NCBI GenBank assembly: GCA_031276615.1
Contig: JAISND010000101.1
Location: forward strand, 1-6,219
Length of the DNA stretch: 6,219 nucleotides
Reading direction: 5' to 3'
Origin: Treponema sp.
GTDB taxonomy: Bacteria; Spirochaetota; Spirochaetia; Treponematales; Breznakiellaceae
The position numbers and the translations under genes were made by a program. Of this stretch, positions 1 through 5,908 are shown one piece after another (positions within the stretch are counted from its first letter, which is position 1; every line of letters starts with the position of its first letter). Under the pieces are notes generated by a model. That model saw only the letters and a list, made by a program, of their open reading frames with translations, ran no database searches and was not told where the DNA came from.

Positions 1-1418
1 CCGGCGCTGCCGTAATTGACAAAGCGCAGGGCCAGGTCTTCGGAAAAACCCGATCCGCCGGGCAGGTATATTTCGGGATATTCCCGCGCCAGGGGCCAGC
101 GCGTTTCGGGCGCCTGCAGATCATTGGCGCTTCCCCCGGCAAGAAGGGAAAAGATGCCGCGCCGGGTTTCGGCCGCCGTGTAGAGGGGAATGTCCGGAGT
201 CACGGAGTTTGAATAAAAGGGAACAAGCTCATAAGCCCGGACATGCTCCCCGGAGGAAAGCCGCACGACGGCGGCGTCCGAGCTGTTGCTTGAAGGCGCC
301 TCGTAACGGCTTTGCCGCTCAAAGGGGGAGAAGGCGCCTCCCTCATGAATCACCAGCGCGGGCGTTCCGCCTATGGATACCGCGCCGGGTTTGCCGGGGT
401 TGACGGCTTCCTCCCCCGGCTGGGGAAAGTCGCGCAGATTTACGCCCGGCCCGAACCACCCGCTGACCTTGCCGAGGAAACCGCTTCCCGTACCGGGACT
501 GGAAGCGCCGATCCCGGCCCCCGTGTCGTAATCGCCCAGGCTGGCGTCCCAGGGCAGGCTGTTTCCGGCTTTTGAATAGGCCACGGCCACCGCGCCGGCC
601 GGAACAGCCCCAAGCTCCACAAGCCCCCCGGCCCTTTCCGCCGCGTATTCGCTTGGTCCCGCCAGACGCCAGCGCCGCCCCCGGTTGTCCCGGAGATTGC
701 CGTCCCGATCCTCCAGGTACACCTGCGGCGGGGAGTCAAGGTTTGTGTCGGGAAGCACAAAGGAAAGGCCGAGAAGGGGCCTGTCAAGGGGGACAAAGGT
801 ATAGGTACGCTCCCGGTTTCCCACAAAGATCCGTTCCTCCCTGGACGCCGCGTCATAGCGGAACAGGCTGTGGAACTGAAAATCCCGCCCCCCGAAACGG
901 CCGTAGAGACCGAAGGAGGAAGGGGAGTCCCCGCCCAAATCCAGGTAGGGAAAAACGGGGAAATCAAGGCCCGTGTTTCCAACCCCCACGTACTGCACCG
1001 CCTCTCCGGCAAAACCCTGGTAGCCCGCCCGGTAGGTGTTGAGATCGTAATCGTCAAGAAAACTGGCCTCCACAAACCAGCGATCCCGAATCCAGAGGGA
1101 CAGGGTAAGATCCGCCTCCTGGGTAAAGAGTACCGGTGAATCCGGGGAAATCAGCTCCGTCCCGAAGGGGGTAAAGGAAAGTCCGAAGTTGCCCTGGAGG
1201 GTTCCCTTCCAGAAACCCGCAACCTGCAGGGACACTTCGGAATCGCCCAGTTTCAGGGAGAGCAGCTCCGCGTTTGCCTCTCTGGTGATTTTTTGGCGCA
1301 GGGCCTCGATGTCAAGCGCGGCGGCCCCGGCAGCCTCTTCGCCGAAGCCCCGGGCGGAAAAAACGAGTATCAAGAGGCAGCAGGGAAAGAACCGTCCCGG
1401 ACTTCGCAAAACATGCAT
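1..1418 (-). CDS. Large exported surface-type protein, N-terminal 472 codons, 3' end outside window
   Basis: The frame stays open from the ATG at 1418 to the left edge with no stop, giving 472 complete codons. It begins with a signal peptide: Arg5 and Arg9, a hydrophobic core at about residues 10-22, and likely cleavage near residues 22-27. The mature part has an acidic helical start (35-60) and then alternating aromatic/polar stretches such as LTLSLWIRDRWFVEASF (104-120), typical of outer-membrane or surface beta-structure. Residues 141-205 pair a GVGNTGLDFP segment with a FGLYGRFGGRDFQ segment, followed by a charged strand. Residues 285-350 are Gly/Pro/Ser-rich. I cannot name the family with certainty; the pattern recalls the barrel protein SprA of gliding Bacteroidetes, which is only an impression. 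No Shine-Dalgarno precedes the ATG. The product probably acts at the outer membrane or in the periplasm. The coding frame is well supported; the function is not. Confidence 0.82.
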   Translation of the reverse strand, partial: MHVLRSPGRFFPCCLLILVFSARGFGEEAAGAAALDIEALRQKITREANAELLSLKLGDSEVSLQVAGFWKGTLQGNFGLSFTPFGTELISPDSPVLFTQEADLTLSLWIRDRWFVEASFLDDYDLNTYRAGYQGFAGEAVQYVGVGNTGLDFPVFPYLDLGGDSPSSFGLYGRFGGRDFQFHSLFRYDAASREERIFVGNRERTYTFVPLDRPLLGLSFVLPDTNLDSPPQVYLEDRDGNLRDNRGRRWRLAGPSEYAAERAGGLVELGAVPAGAVAVAYSKAGNSLPWDASLGDYDTGAGIGASSPGTGSGFLGKVSGWFGPGVNLRDFPQPGEEAVNPGKPGAVSIGGTPALVIHEGGAFSPFERQSRYEAPSSNSSDAAVVRLSSGEHVRAYELVPFYSNSVTPDIPLYTAAETRRGIFSLLAGGSANDLQAPETRWPLAREYPEIYLPGGSGFSEDLALRFVNYGSA

Positions 1419-1426
1419 TTTGTTGT

Positions 1427-1455
1427 AGTATAATAATATTACGGGGCTGTGTTTA
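1427..1455 (-). promoter_or_regulatory. Candidate promoter for the minus-strand surface protein gene
   Basis: On the minus strand a -35-like TAAACA (1455-1450) is followed after 17 bp by a -10-like TATACT (1432-1427). These match the sigma-70 consensus at 4/6 and 5/6. Transcription would start near 1420, two bases before the ATG at 1418, leaving almost no leader and no ribosome binding site. Confidence 0.5.
1429..1434 (+). promoter_or_regulatory. Candidate -10 element for the DUF503-lipoprotein unit
   Basis: A perfect TATAAT lies on the plus strand and overlaps the minus-strand TATACT by four bases, so one AT-rich block could serve divergent transcription. No good -35 is visible 16-18 bp upstream (the bases there are inside the start of the minus-strand gene). 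A start near 1441 would give a leader of about 34 nt that holds a small inverted repeat. Confidence 0.35.
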
Positions 1456-1459
1456 GCCC
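1443..1459. other. Small inverted repeat between divergent genes
   Basis: AGGGGCT-like left arm GGGCT (within 1443-1448) pairs with AGCCC (1455-1459) around a 6-nt spacer. It sits between the divergent starts, overlaps the minus-strand -35 candidate and would lie at the very 5' end of a plus-strand transcript. It could be an operator half-site pair or a weak RNA hairpin; with only 5 bp of stem it may be chance. Confidence 0.2.
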
Positions 1460-1462
1460 GTT

Positions 1463-1467
1463 AAGAG
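1463..1467 (+). promoter_or_regulatory. Ribosome binding site for the DUF503 gene
   Basis: AAGAG lies 7 nt before the ATG at 1475. It favours that ATG over the in-frame TTG at 1469, which it nearly abuts. Confidence 0.45.
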
Positions 1468-1474
1468 TTTGCCA

Positions 1475-1762
1475 ATGATTGTTTCGATGATACAGATGAT
1501 ATTCGAGATTCCCGATGTGGACAGCATAAAGGAGAAACGGCGCATAATCCGCTCCGTAAAAGACAAGCTCCAGCGCCGTTTCCGCATGAGCGCCGCCGAG
1601 GTGGATCTCCAGGATTCCCTTTCCTTTGCCCAGATAGGCGGCGCCCTTGTTTCCAATTCGAGGGTCTTCGGCGAATCGGTGCTGCAGAAGGCCTTTCAGA
1701 TGATAGAACGGGAAGTCCCGGTACGCATACCGGATGTGAGCATCCATTCGGAGGAATTTTGA
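1475..1762 (+). CDS. DUF503 family protein (YlxP-like)
   Basis: This 95-residue protein has the hallmarks of the DUF503 family over its full usual length: an N-terminal strand beginning MIVSMIQMIFEIP, the SIKEKRRIIRSVKDKL helix, the AEVDLQD motif near residues 41-47, and GGALVSNS near the middle, followed by a helix and a final strand. Members are small cytoplasmic alpha/beta proteins. In Firmicutes the homologue YlxP is encoded between infB and rbfA, but its biochemical role is not settled. The ATG at 1475 is chosen over the TTG at 1469 because family members start directly with the M-I-V strand and because AAGAG lies 7 nt upstream. The next gene begins only 8 bp after the stop, so the two are probably cotranscribed. 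The translation-gene neighbours of Firmicutes are absent here. Confidence 0.9.
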   Translation: MIVSMIQMIFEIPDVDSIKEKRRIIRSVKDKLQRRFRMSAAEVDLQDSLSFAQIGGALVSNSRVFGESVLQKAFQMIEREVPVRIPDVSIHSEEF

Positions 1763-1764
1763 GG
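1761..1764 (+). promoter_or_regulatory. Ribosome binding site for the lipoprotein gene
   Basis: GAGG overlaps the TGA stop of the DUF503 gene and lies 6 nt before the ATG at 1771. This supports ATG 1771 rather than the TTG at 1759 that overlaps the upstream stop, and it suggests translational coupling. Confidence 0.5.
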
Positions 1765-1770
1765 AATCTG

Positions 1771-2475
1771 ATGAAAACCGGCTTTTGTGTTTTTCGCGCG
1801 GGGGCTTTGCCGTCCGGACAATCCCGGCGGCCCGCCGCGGGCCTGCTGGTCCTGCCCCTCGCCGTTCTCGCGCTAAGCTCCTGCTTCGGCGTTTCCCTGG
1901 ACATCAGCGTAAAAAACGACGGATCGGGCAGGATGAATCTGGAATACCGTTTTTCCCGGCAGCTTGAATCCCTTGGCAGGCTTGACGGCAACGGGCGCTG
2001 GAACATCATTCCCACCGGCGAGGCCGATTTTAAACGGAGCCTCGCGCGTTCCGCGGACCTGGACCTTGTTTCCTTTTCCGCGAAGGAAGAGGACGGGGAT
2101 ATCGTCAACAGGGCGGAAATCGAATTCAAAACTTCCGCGGCCCTTGTTTCCTTCCTTGACGCCGGGGGCAGGCGGGCCGCCGCCGGCGAAGAGGGCGCCA
2201 AAAAAAAGCTGCGCCTTGTCCTGCACGAAGGAACGGGAAACGCCGATCCCGAACTGCTTTCCCTGCTGAAAGAGAATTCGGGAAACCGTGAAGTGTCGGT
2301 GAGCCTGAGCGCCCCCGGGGAGGCTTCGCTTGCGCTTGTTAACCTTGCCGGGGAAAAAATCGAAGCCCCCCCCGGGGCGCGGCTGACCGCGCGGGGAAAG
2401 AAGGTGTCATTCGCCATGAATACCGGGGATCTCCTCGGCTTTCCCGGCGGCATTATCCTCGAGATCCTTTTCTGA
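1771..2475 (+). CDS. Putative lipoprotein of unknown function
   Basis: This 234-residue protein has a lipoprotein signal: a long n-region with Arg9, Arg19 and Arg20, a hydrophobic stretch at residues 22-35, and a lipobox LSSC with Cys38 as the predicted lipidated residue. The mature part starts FGVSLDISVKNDGSGRMNLEYRFS, a strand pattern common to envelope lipoproteins, then alternates strands and charged helices (EFKTSAALVSFLDAGG near the middle) and ends in a hydrophobic strand, GGIILEILF. I do not recognise a named family. It follows the DUF503 gene by 8 bp and is very likely in the same transcript. Its last 69 bp overlap the 3' end of the convergent minus-strand gene. It probably sits in the periplasm, anchored to a membrane. 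The coding call is firm (good start, signal peptide, sensible length); the function is open. Confidence 0.85.
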   Translation: MKTGFCVFRAGALPSGQSRRPAAGLLVLPLAVLALSSCFGVSLDISVKNDGSGRMNLEYRFSRQLESLGRLDGNGRWNIIPTGEADFKRSLARSADLDLVSFSAKEEDGDIVNRAEIEFKTSAALVSFLDAGGRRAAAGEEGAKKKLRLVLHEGTGNADPELLSLLKENSGNREVSVSLSAPGEASLALVNLAGEKIEAPPGARLTARGKKVSFAMNTGDLLGFPGGIILEILF

Positions 2476-3501
2476 AACCGGGGAGGCTTTTCCGGAATCG
2501 CGATCCCGCCGGGCCGCGCGGTTCCGGAATTTCGAAAACGCGATTATCGCGGCAAGGCTTGACGCCGCGAAGGCGGCAAGCGCGATGATGATCTTTGACT
2601 TCTCGGTTATAAACAAAACGCCCCGGGGCAGCCTGACAGGGGAGTAGTGGTAATCGGCGTTGATACCCAGGCCGCCGGAATAGAATCCTCCCCCGGCAAG
2701 GGAATCGGCGTAAGCCCCGAGCAGTTCCGAAAGCTCCGCGGCGCCGATGCCGGCGTTTTCTTCCGGGCCTTTCCCCAGCCCCCGGACGCCGAGGATTCCG
2801 GCGCCTGCCCGCCGGGCGAATTTCAGCAGTTCGCTTCCGCCGCCGTCCGCGTTTTGTCCCGCGCCCTCCCGTCCGCCGGCAGCCCTGTCCGCCGTCCTGT
2901 CCGCCAGGGTATAGGGTATGCCCAGGGAATCGCAGAGAGCGGGTATTCCTTCCACCAGAAGGAGGGGCGCTTTTTCCCCCTCCGGGGCGCAGTCTATCCG
3001 CAGCGAACGCGGCGGAAAATTTTCGAAATCCAGGCGCCAGAACAGGGTGCTTTCGGGATCATCGGGAATATCGGCGTAAACGGAAAAGCCGTTTTCATCT
3101 TCGTCCCGGCCGGAAGGGAGAAAGCCGGAACTTCCGGTAAAGACAATCGCCAGCTCCGCGGAAAGGGGAGGGTTTTTTTCAAGCTCCCCGCAGAGGGAGA
3201 CGAGGTAGCCTGTCCCCTCCGGATCGCCGGTAAAGGGGTTGAAGAGAACGAAGAAGGGGAACCCGGACTGCCGGGGGGACGGCGCGTTCTGTCCGAACCT
3301 GACAAGCAGGCCCCTTTCGGAGTAAGCCTCAGACATTCCGCCGCCGGGGGAAAGGGCGGTCTCCTCAAACGCGATGCCCCCGGCACGAAGGCCCTCCCGG
3401 AGCCGCCCGATTCCCGAAATTTCCCCTCCCCGGGAAAAGGCGAAACACGGAAACAGGATCGCCGGGACAAAAAGAACCGGGACGATAATTTTTTTTCTCA
3501 C
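2407..3501 (-). CDS. Exported protein with a single C-terminal membrane anchor
   Basis: This 364-residue protein starts with a signal sequence (MRKK then a hydrophobic core at residues 5-22). It continues with an extracytoplasmic domain of about 275 residues and a membrane helix at about 303-323, and ends in a charged cytoplasmic tail of about 40 residues. Within the domain, residues 82-125 (FFVLFNPF, then TGYLVSLCGELEK, then AELAIVFTGSSGF) alternate strand-helix-strand in a way that recalls the core of M28-type aminopeptidases. The expected metal-ligand motifs are not visible, so any such relation would be to a non-catalytic relative and is weak. Residues 205-222 look like a low-complexity loop. 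The start is GTG at 3501 with no Shine-Dalgarno. It lies 56 bp downstream of the GGDEF-like gene on the same strand, with its own promoter candidate. The stop codon lies inside the convergent lipoprotein gene. Confidence 0.82.
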   Translation of the reverse strand: MRKKIIVPVLFVPAILFPCFAFSRGGEISGIGRLREGLRAGGIAFEETALSPGGGMSEAYSERGLLVRFGQNAPSPRQSGFPFFVLFNPFTGDPEGTGYLVSLCGELEKNPPLSAELAIVFTGSSGFLPSGRDEDENGFSVYADIPDDPESTLFWRLDFENFPPRSLRIDCAPEGEKAPLLLVEGIPALCDSLGIPYTLADRTADRAAGGREGAGQNADGGGSELLKFARRAGAGILGVRGLGKGPEENAGIGAAELSELLGAYADSLAGGGFYSGGLGINADYHYSPVRLPRGVLFITEKSKIIIALAAFAASSLAAIIAFSKFRNRAARRDRDSGKASPVSEKDLEDNAAGKAEEIPGIHGE

Positions 3502-3507
3502 CGGTTA

Positions 3508-3536
3508 AACATAGTTTCCGGACAGTCCGCCGTCAA
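3508..3536 (-). promoter_or_regulatory. Candidate promoter for the anchored exported protein
   Basis: On the minus strand TTGACG (3536-3531, 5/6 match to a -35) is followed after exactly 17 bp by TATGTT (3513-3508, 4/6 match to a -10). Seven bases past the -10 is position 3501, the G of the GTG start codon. The message could therefore be leaderless and made independently of the upstream gene. Confidence 0.5.
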
Positions 3537-3557
3537 CTTTGAAACAGCGGCCCCGGA

Positions 3558-4838
3558 TTACAGCCGGTTTTTATGGGAAGCGATAAAGGCCCGGTATTTT
3601 TCGGGATCGCTCCTGAAGGCCACAATATGCGAAACCGGATCGGACAGCGCCCGTTCAAGAGCTTCGCTTGCCTCGAATATAAGCCTCTCCGCGTCAATAA
3701 GCCTTCCCGAGCGGGAAGACAGGCCGACGCAGAGATCTGTCTTTGATCTAAGGATGCCGGAATACTTGCTGAGAATCCGGTTGTGAAATTCCTCGCATTT
3801 CGCGAAGCCCGTATCAAGGTCGATGTTGGGGAAAATGACGGCGATTCCCCGTTCACCCCTTTCAAAGATAAGATCCCGAAGGGTAAAGAAGTTGACGGTG
3901 TCCTCGGCGAGCTGGTTGTAAAAACCGGTATCCAGGTCCCGTGAATTTTTGAATTCCATGGAGATAAAAACCAAGTCCTGCTCATTGGACGCGCAGCGGT
4001 GCAGTTCCGATTCGAGCCGGTCGGTCGTATACGCTTCCCAGCCGATATTGCCGTGGGGCGAATAGAGTCCCCTGGGCGTTTCGGTTTCTTCCCGAAGCGG
4101 CGCCGGTTTGGCCGCGTCCCGCGCAACGGCCGCGCTCCCAGCCCGCGGGGGACGGGATTCTTCCCTTTGCGGAGCGGCGGCTTTCCGCGGCTCCGGCTTT
4201 TCCTCCACGGCGGGAGGCTGCCCCCCGTAAAGCCCGCCGTCCCGGACGCGGAATCCCGTGCTTTCCGGGGAAGCCCGGCGGCCCGGTTTCCCGGCAAGGG
4301 ACTCTATGAGCAGGGTGAAAAAGGACAGGGACAGGGCCGCCAGAATCATGACAAGGGCCTGTTTGAGAACCTCCCCAAGCAGGCCGTAATCAAGGGCGCC
4401 GGCCACCGCCTGGATGGTTACGTTCCTCAAGCCCTGAATGCGCAGGGGAAGGTAGAGGGGCTGCCCGGAAAAATCCGGACGTTCTTTGAAACGGGGCGAA
4501 TTGTTCACCCAGTTGACAGCGCCCCCCCGTTCCCGCTCGAAGGCGTACTCCCCGCCGGGGCCGGAGATGATCACCCCTTCCAGGGTTTCGCTTGACGCCA
4601 GTGCGTCGTTGATGGTTTCAATAAAGGCTTCATCCATAAAGCCCAGAACTCCGGCGGAAGATGCGAGATCGGCAAGATCGAAAAATTCCTGTTCCGCGGC
4701 AATGTGGCGCCGTTCGATACCGGCGTAAATCCGAAGCGCCGCAAAGACTAAAGCCGCAAGATAAACAACAATACAAACGGAGGCTATAACAGCGCTTACA
4801 ACCGAAGTTTTAGATGAGTTTTTTTGCTGCATGGGCAT
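3558..4838 (-). CDS. Membrane protein with periplasmic sensor-like region and degenerate GGDEF-like domain
   Basis: The 426-residue protein has a membrane helix at about 13-36, an extracytoplasmic region at about 37-157, a second helix at about 160-179, a Pro/Ala/Glu-rich linker at about 183-262, and a C-terminal cytoplasmic domain at about 265-412. The C-terminal domain follows the GGDEF fold order: a strand LVFISMEFK (289-297), a helix, RGERGIAVIFP (327-337) at the signature position, then a helix and LCVGLSSRSGRLIDAERL with a final A-S-E-A-L-E-R-A-L helix. The GG(D/E)EF signature reads G-E-R-G-I, and the first metal-binding Asp is Ser293, so cyclase activity is not expected. A receptor or scaffold role is an inference. 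Translation could begin at ATG 4838 or at ATG 4832; the promoter position favours the second. The same frame stays open further upstream, but that part only mirrors the opposite-strand Memo gene. Confidence 0.87.
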   Translation of the reverse strand: MPMQQKNSSKTSVVSAVIASVCIVVYLAALVFAALRIYAGIERRHIAAEQEFFDLADLASSAGVLGFMDEAFIETINDALASSETLEGVIISGPGGEYAFERERGGAVNWVNNSPRFKERPDFSGQPLYLPLRIQGLRNVTIQAVAGALDYGLLGEVLKQALVMILAALSLSFFTLLIESLAGKPGRRASPESTGFRVRDGGLYGGQPPAVEEKPEPRKAAAPQREESRPPRAGSAAVARDAAKPAPLREETETPRGLYSPHGNIGWEAYTTDRLESELHRCASNEQDLVFISMEFKNSRDLDTGFYNQLAEDTVNFFTLRDLIFERGERGIAVIFPNIDLDTGFAKCEEFHNRILSKYSGILRSKTDLCVGLSSRSGRLIDAERLIFEASEALERALSDPVSHIVAFRSDPEKYRAFIASHKNRL

Positions 4839-4844
4839 ATTATA
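4839..4844 (-). promoter_or_regulatory. Candidate -10 element for the GGDEF-like gene
   Basis: A perfect TATAAT on the minus strand directly abuts the first ATG (4838). Seven bases downstream lies 4832, the A of the second in-frame ATG, so a transcript starting there would be leaderless and give a protein two residues shorter. No convincing -35 lies 16-18 bp upstream, which weakens the call. Confidence 0.4.
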
Positions 4845-4895
4845 TACGTTTTTAATCAGTTCTGCTAGGATTAATTGCAAAAATAATTGTAAACC

Positions 4896-4900
4896 GGGAG
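4896..4900 (+). promoter_or_regulatory. Ribosome binding site for the Memo-family gene
   Basis: GGGAG lies 8 nt before the ATG at 4909. The same frame is open back to a TTG or ATG near 4831, but only this ATG has a site and matches the usual N-terminus of the family. Confidence 0.55.
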
Positions 4901-4908
4901 TTTTTGAG

Positions 4909-5841
4909 ATGAATTTAAGAGAATTATCCCTTCCGGCGGGCTGGTATCCCCGGAGTCCCGAGGAAATCTCGCGTTTCCTGTCGGGTTTTGCCGGCGGGGG
5001 AAGCGGCAAAGCTGCCGGGGGAAGCGGCAAAGCTGCCGTGGGAAGCGGCAAAGCTGCCGCGGAATCATCGCCGGGGGGGAGGGCGCGGGGCGCGGACCTT
5101 GCCGCGATCTCCCCCCACGCGGGCTGGTTTTTTTCGGGAAGGATCGCGGCCCGGGCGGTCTCGGCCCTTGATCCGGATTCGCAGACCCTGGCCATTATCG
5201 GCGGACATCTGCCCCGCGGCGCGCCGCCCCTCTTTGCCCTTGAGGACGCGGTTGAAACGCCCTTCGGCCCCATGCCCGTCGACACGGAACTGAGGGACGC
5301 CCTGATCGGGGAACTGGCCGGCCGGGACGATTCTTTCCGGGACAATACCGTGGAGGTTCTTGTCCCCATGGTTCGTTTCTTCTTTCCCGAAGCCTCCCTG
5401 CTCTGGGTTCGTTTTCCCGCGGAGGAATCTTCCTTTGAGGCGGGCAGGATACTGGCGCAAACCGCCGCCGCCCTGAAAAGGAAACTTGCCGTCCTCGGTT
5501 CCACGGATTTGACCCACTACGGCGACAACTACGGTTTTTCTCCCAGGGGGAAGGGGCCGGACGCGCACAGGTGGGTGCGCGAGGTAAACGACGCGAATTT
5601 CATCAGGGCCGTGGAGTCGGGCAGCCCGGAGGCCGTTCTTGAAAGGGCCGGGCGCGATCGTTCAAGCTGTTCCGCCGGGGCGGTGCTTGGCGCGATGGGC
5701 TTTGCCCGTGCCCTGGGCGCCGGGCCCGCGAGGCTGCTTGAGTACGGTACCAGCGCCGACGCCCCCGGCTGCGGGGGTCCCTTCGATTCCTTTGTCGGTT
5801 ACGGGGCGCTGGCCTTTGGCCCCGGCAAAAACAGACGCTAG
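4909..5841 (+). CDS. Memo-family protein, AmmeMemoRadiSam system protein B
   Basis: The 310-residue product matches the Memo family along its length: an N-terminal AGWYPRSPEEISRFL segment, PHAGWFFSG (69-77), GGHLP (98-102), ETPFGPMPVD (116-125), GSTDLTHYG, a Cys-containing SSCSAG (Cys254), and a final GYGALAF. His70, His100 and Cys254 correspond to the three metal-binding residues described for human MEMO1 (His49, His81, Cys244), so a metal site is plausible. The motif usually read as E-H-S-x-E before the L-P-F/Y segment is D-N-T-V-E here. A stretch at about 29-63 is inserted relative to typical members and holds three seven-residue repeats. The family is often encoded with AMMECR1 and a radical SAM protein; neither is visible here. 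The exact reaction is unknown. It is transcribed divergently from the GGDEF-like gene. Confidence 0.9.
   Translation: MNLRELSLPAGWYPRSPEEISRFLSGFAGGGSGKAAGGSGKAAVGSGKAAAESSPGGRARGADLAAISPHAGWFFSGRIAARAVSALDPDSQTLAIIGGHLPRGAPPLFALEDAVETPFGPMPVDTELRDALIGELAGRDDSFRDNTVEVLVPMVRFFFPEASLLWVRFPAEESSFEAGRILAQTAAALKRKLAVLGSTDLTHYGDNYGFSPRGKGPDAHRWVREVNDANFIRAVESGSPEAVLERAGRDRSSCSAGAVLGAMGFARALGAGPARLLEYGTSADAPGCGGPFDSFVGYGALAFGPGKNRR
4996..5058 (+). repeat. Three tandem 21-bp repeats inside the Memo gene
   Basis: Units lie at 4996-5016, 5017-5037 and 5038-5058. The first two are identical and the third differs at one base (t at 5039). They are in frame and encode GGSGKAA, GGSGKAA and VGSGKAA (residues 30-50). 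Each unit contains GGCA-AAGC-TGCC, a short self-complementary hairpin whose stem reaches 6 bp in the last copy. The near identity suggests recent expansion by slippage. Confidence 0.95.
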
Positions 5842-5908
5842 AAACGCTCAGGCCAATATCGTTTTCCGTGGGGCGCAATGGCCTTACCCGGTACCGGAAA
5901 AGTTGATA

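Noticed and set aside
440..1075. Minus-strand open frame of 211 codons
   Set aside because: It lies on the same strand as, but in a different frame from, the long uninterrupted frame 1418 to 1, which has a signal peptide and balanced composition. The 211-codon translation is rich in Arg, Trp, Pro and Thr and reads as an out-of-frame product.
1461..2453. Minus-strand open frame of 330 codons opposite DUF503 and the lipoprotein
   Set aside because: It is antisense to two well-supported genes, is Arg/Pro/Ser-rich without domain pattern, and reflects the scarcity of stop codons in GC-rich DNA.
2647..3786. Plus-strand open frame of 379 codons
   Set aside because: It is opposite the anchored exported protein and the end of the GGDEF-like gene. 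It has no signal, membrane helix or family motif, while the minus-strand reading has a signal peptide and a clear membrane helix.
3999..4595. Plus-strand open frame of 198 codons opposite the GGDEF-like gene
   Set aside because: Composition is Gly/Arg/Pro-rich with no recognisable motif, and the opposite strand has clear domains and membrane helices.
4875..4880. TTGCAA as a -35 element for the Memo gene or the GGDEF-like gene
   Set aside because: On the plus strand no -10-like hexamer lies 16-18 bp downstream, and on the minus strand the distance to TATAAT is 30 bp, too long for a sigma-70 promoter.
4839..5504. Upstream extension of the GGDEF-like gene frame to an ATG at 5504
   Set aside because: The extension is antisense to the Memo gene, low in complexity across the 21-bp repeats, and would bury the natural N-terminal membrane helix that follows ATG 4838/4832.
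5889..5898. Palindrome CCGGTACCGG downstream of the Memo gene as an operator or terminator
   Set aside because: A single 10-bp palindrome in GC-rich DNA with no T-tract and no adjacent promoter; not enough to call a site.
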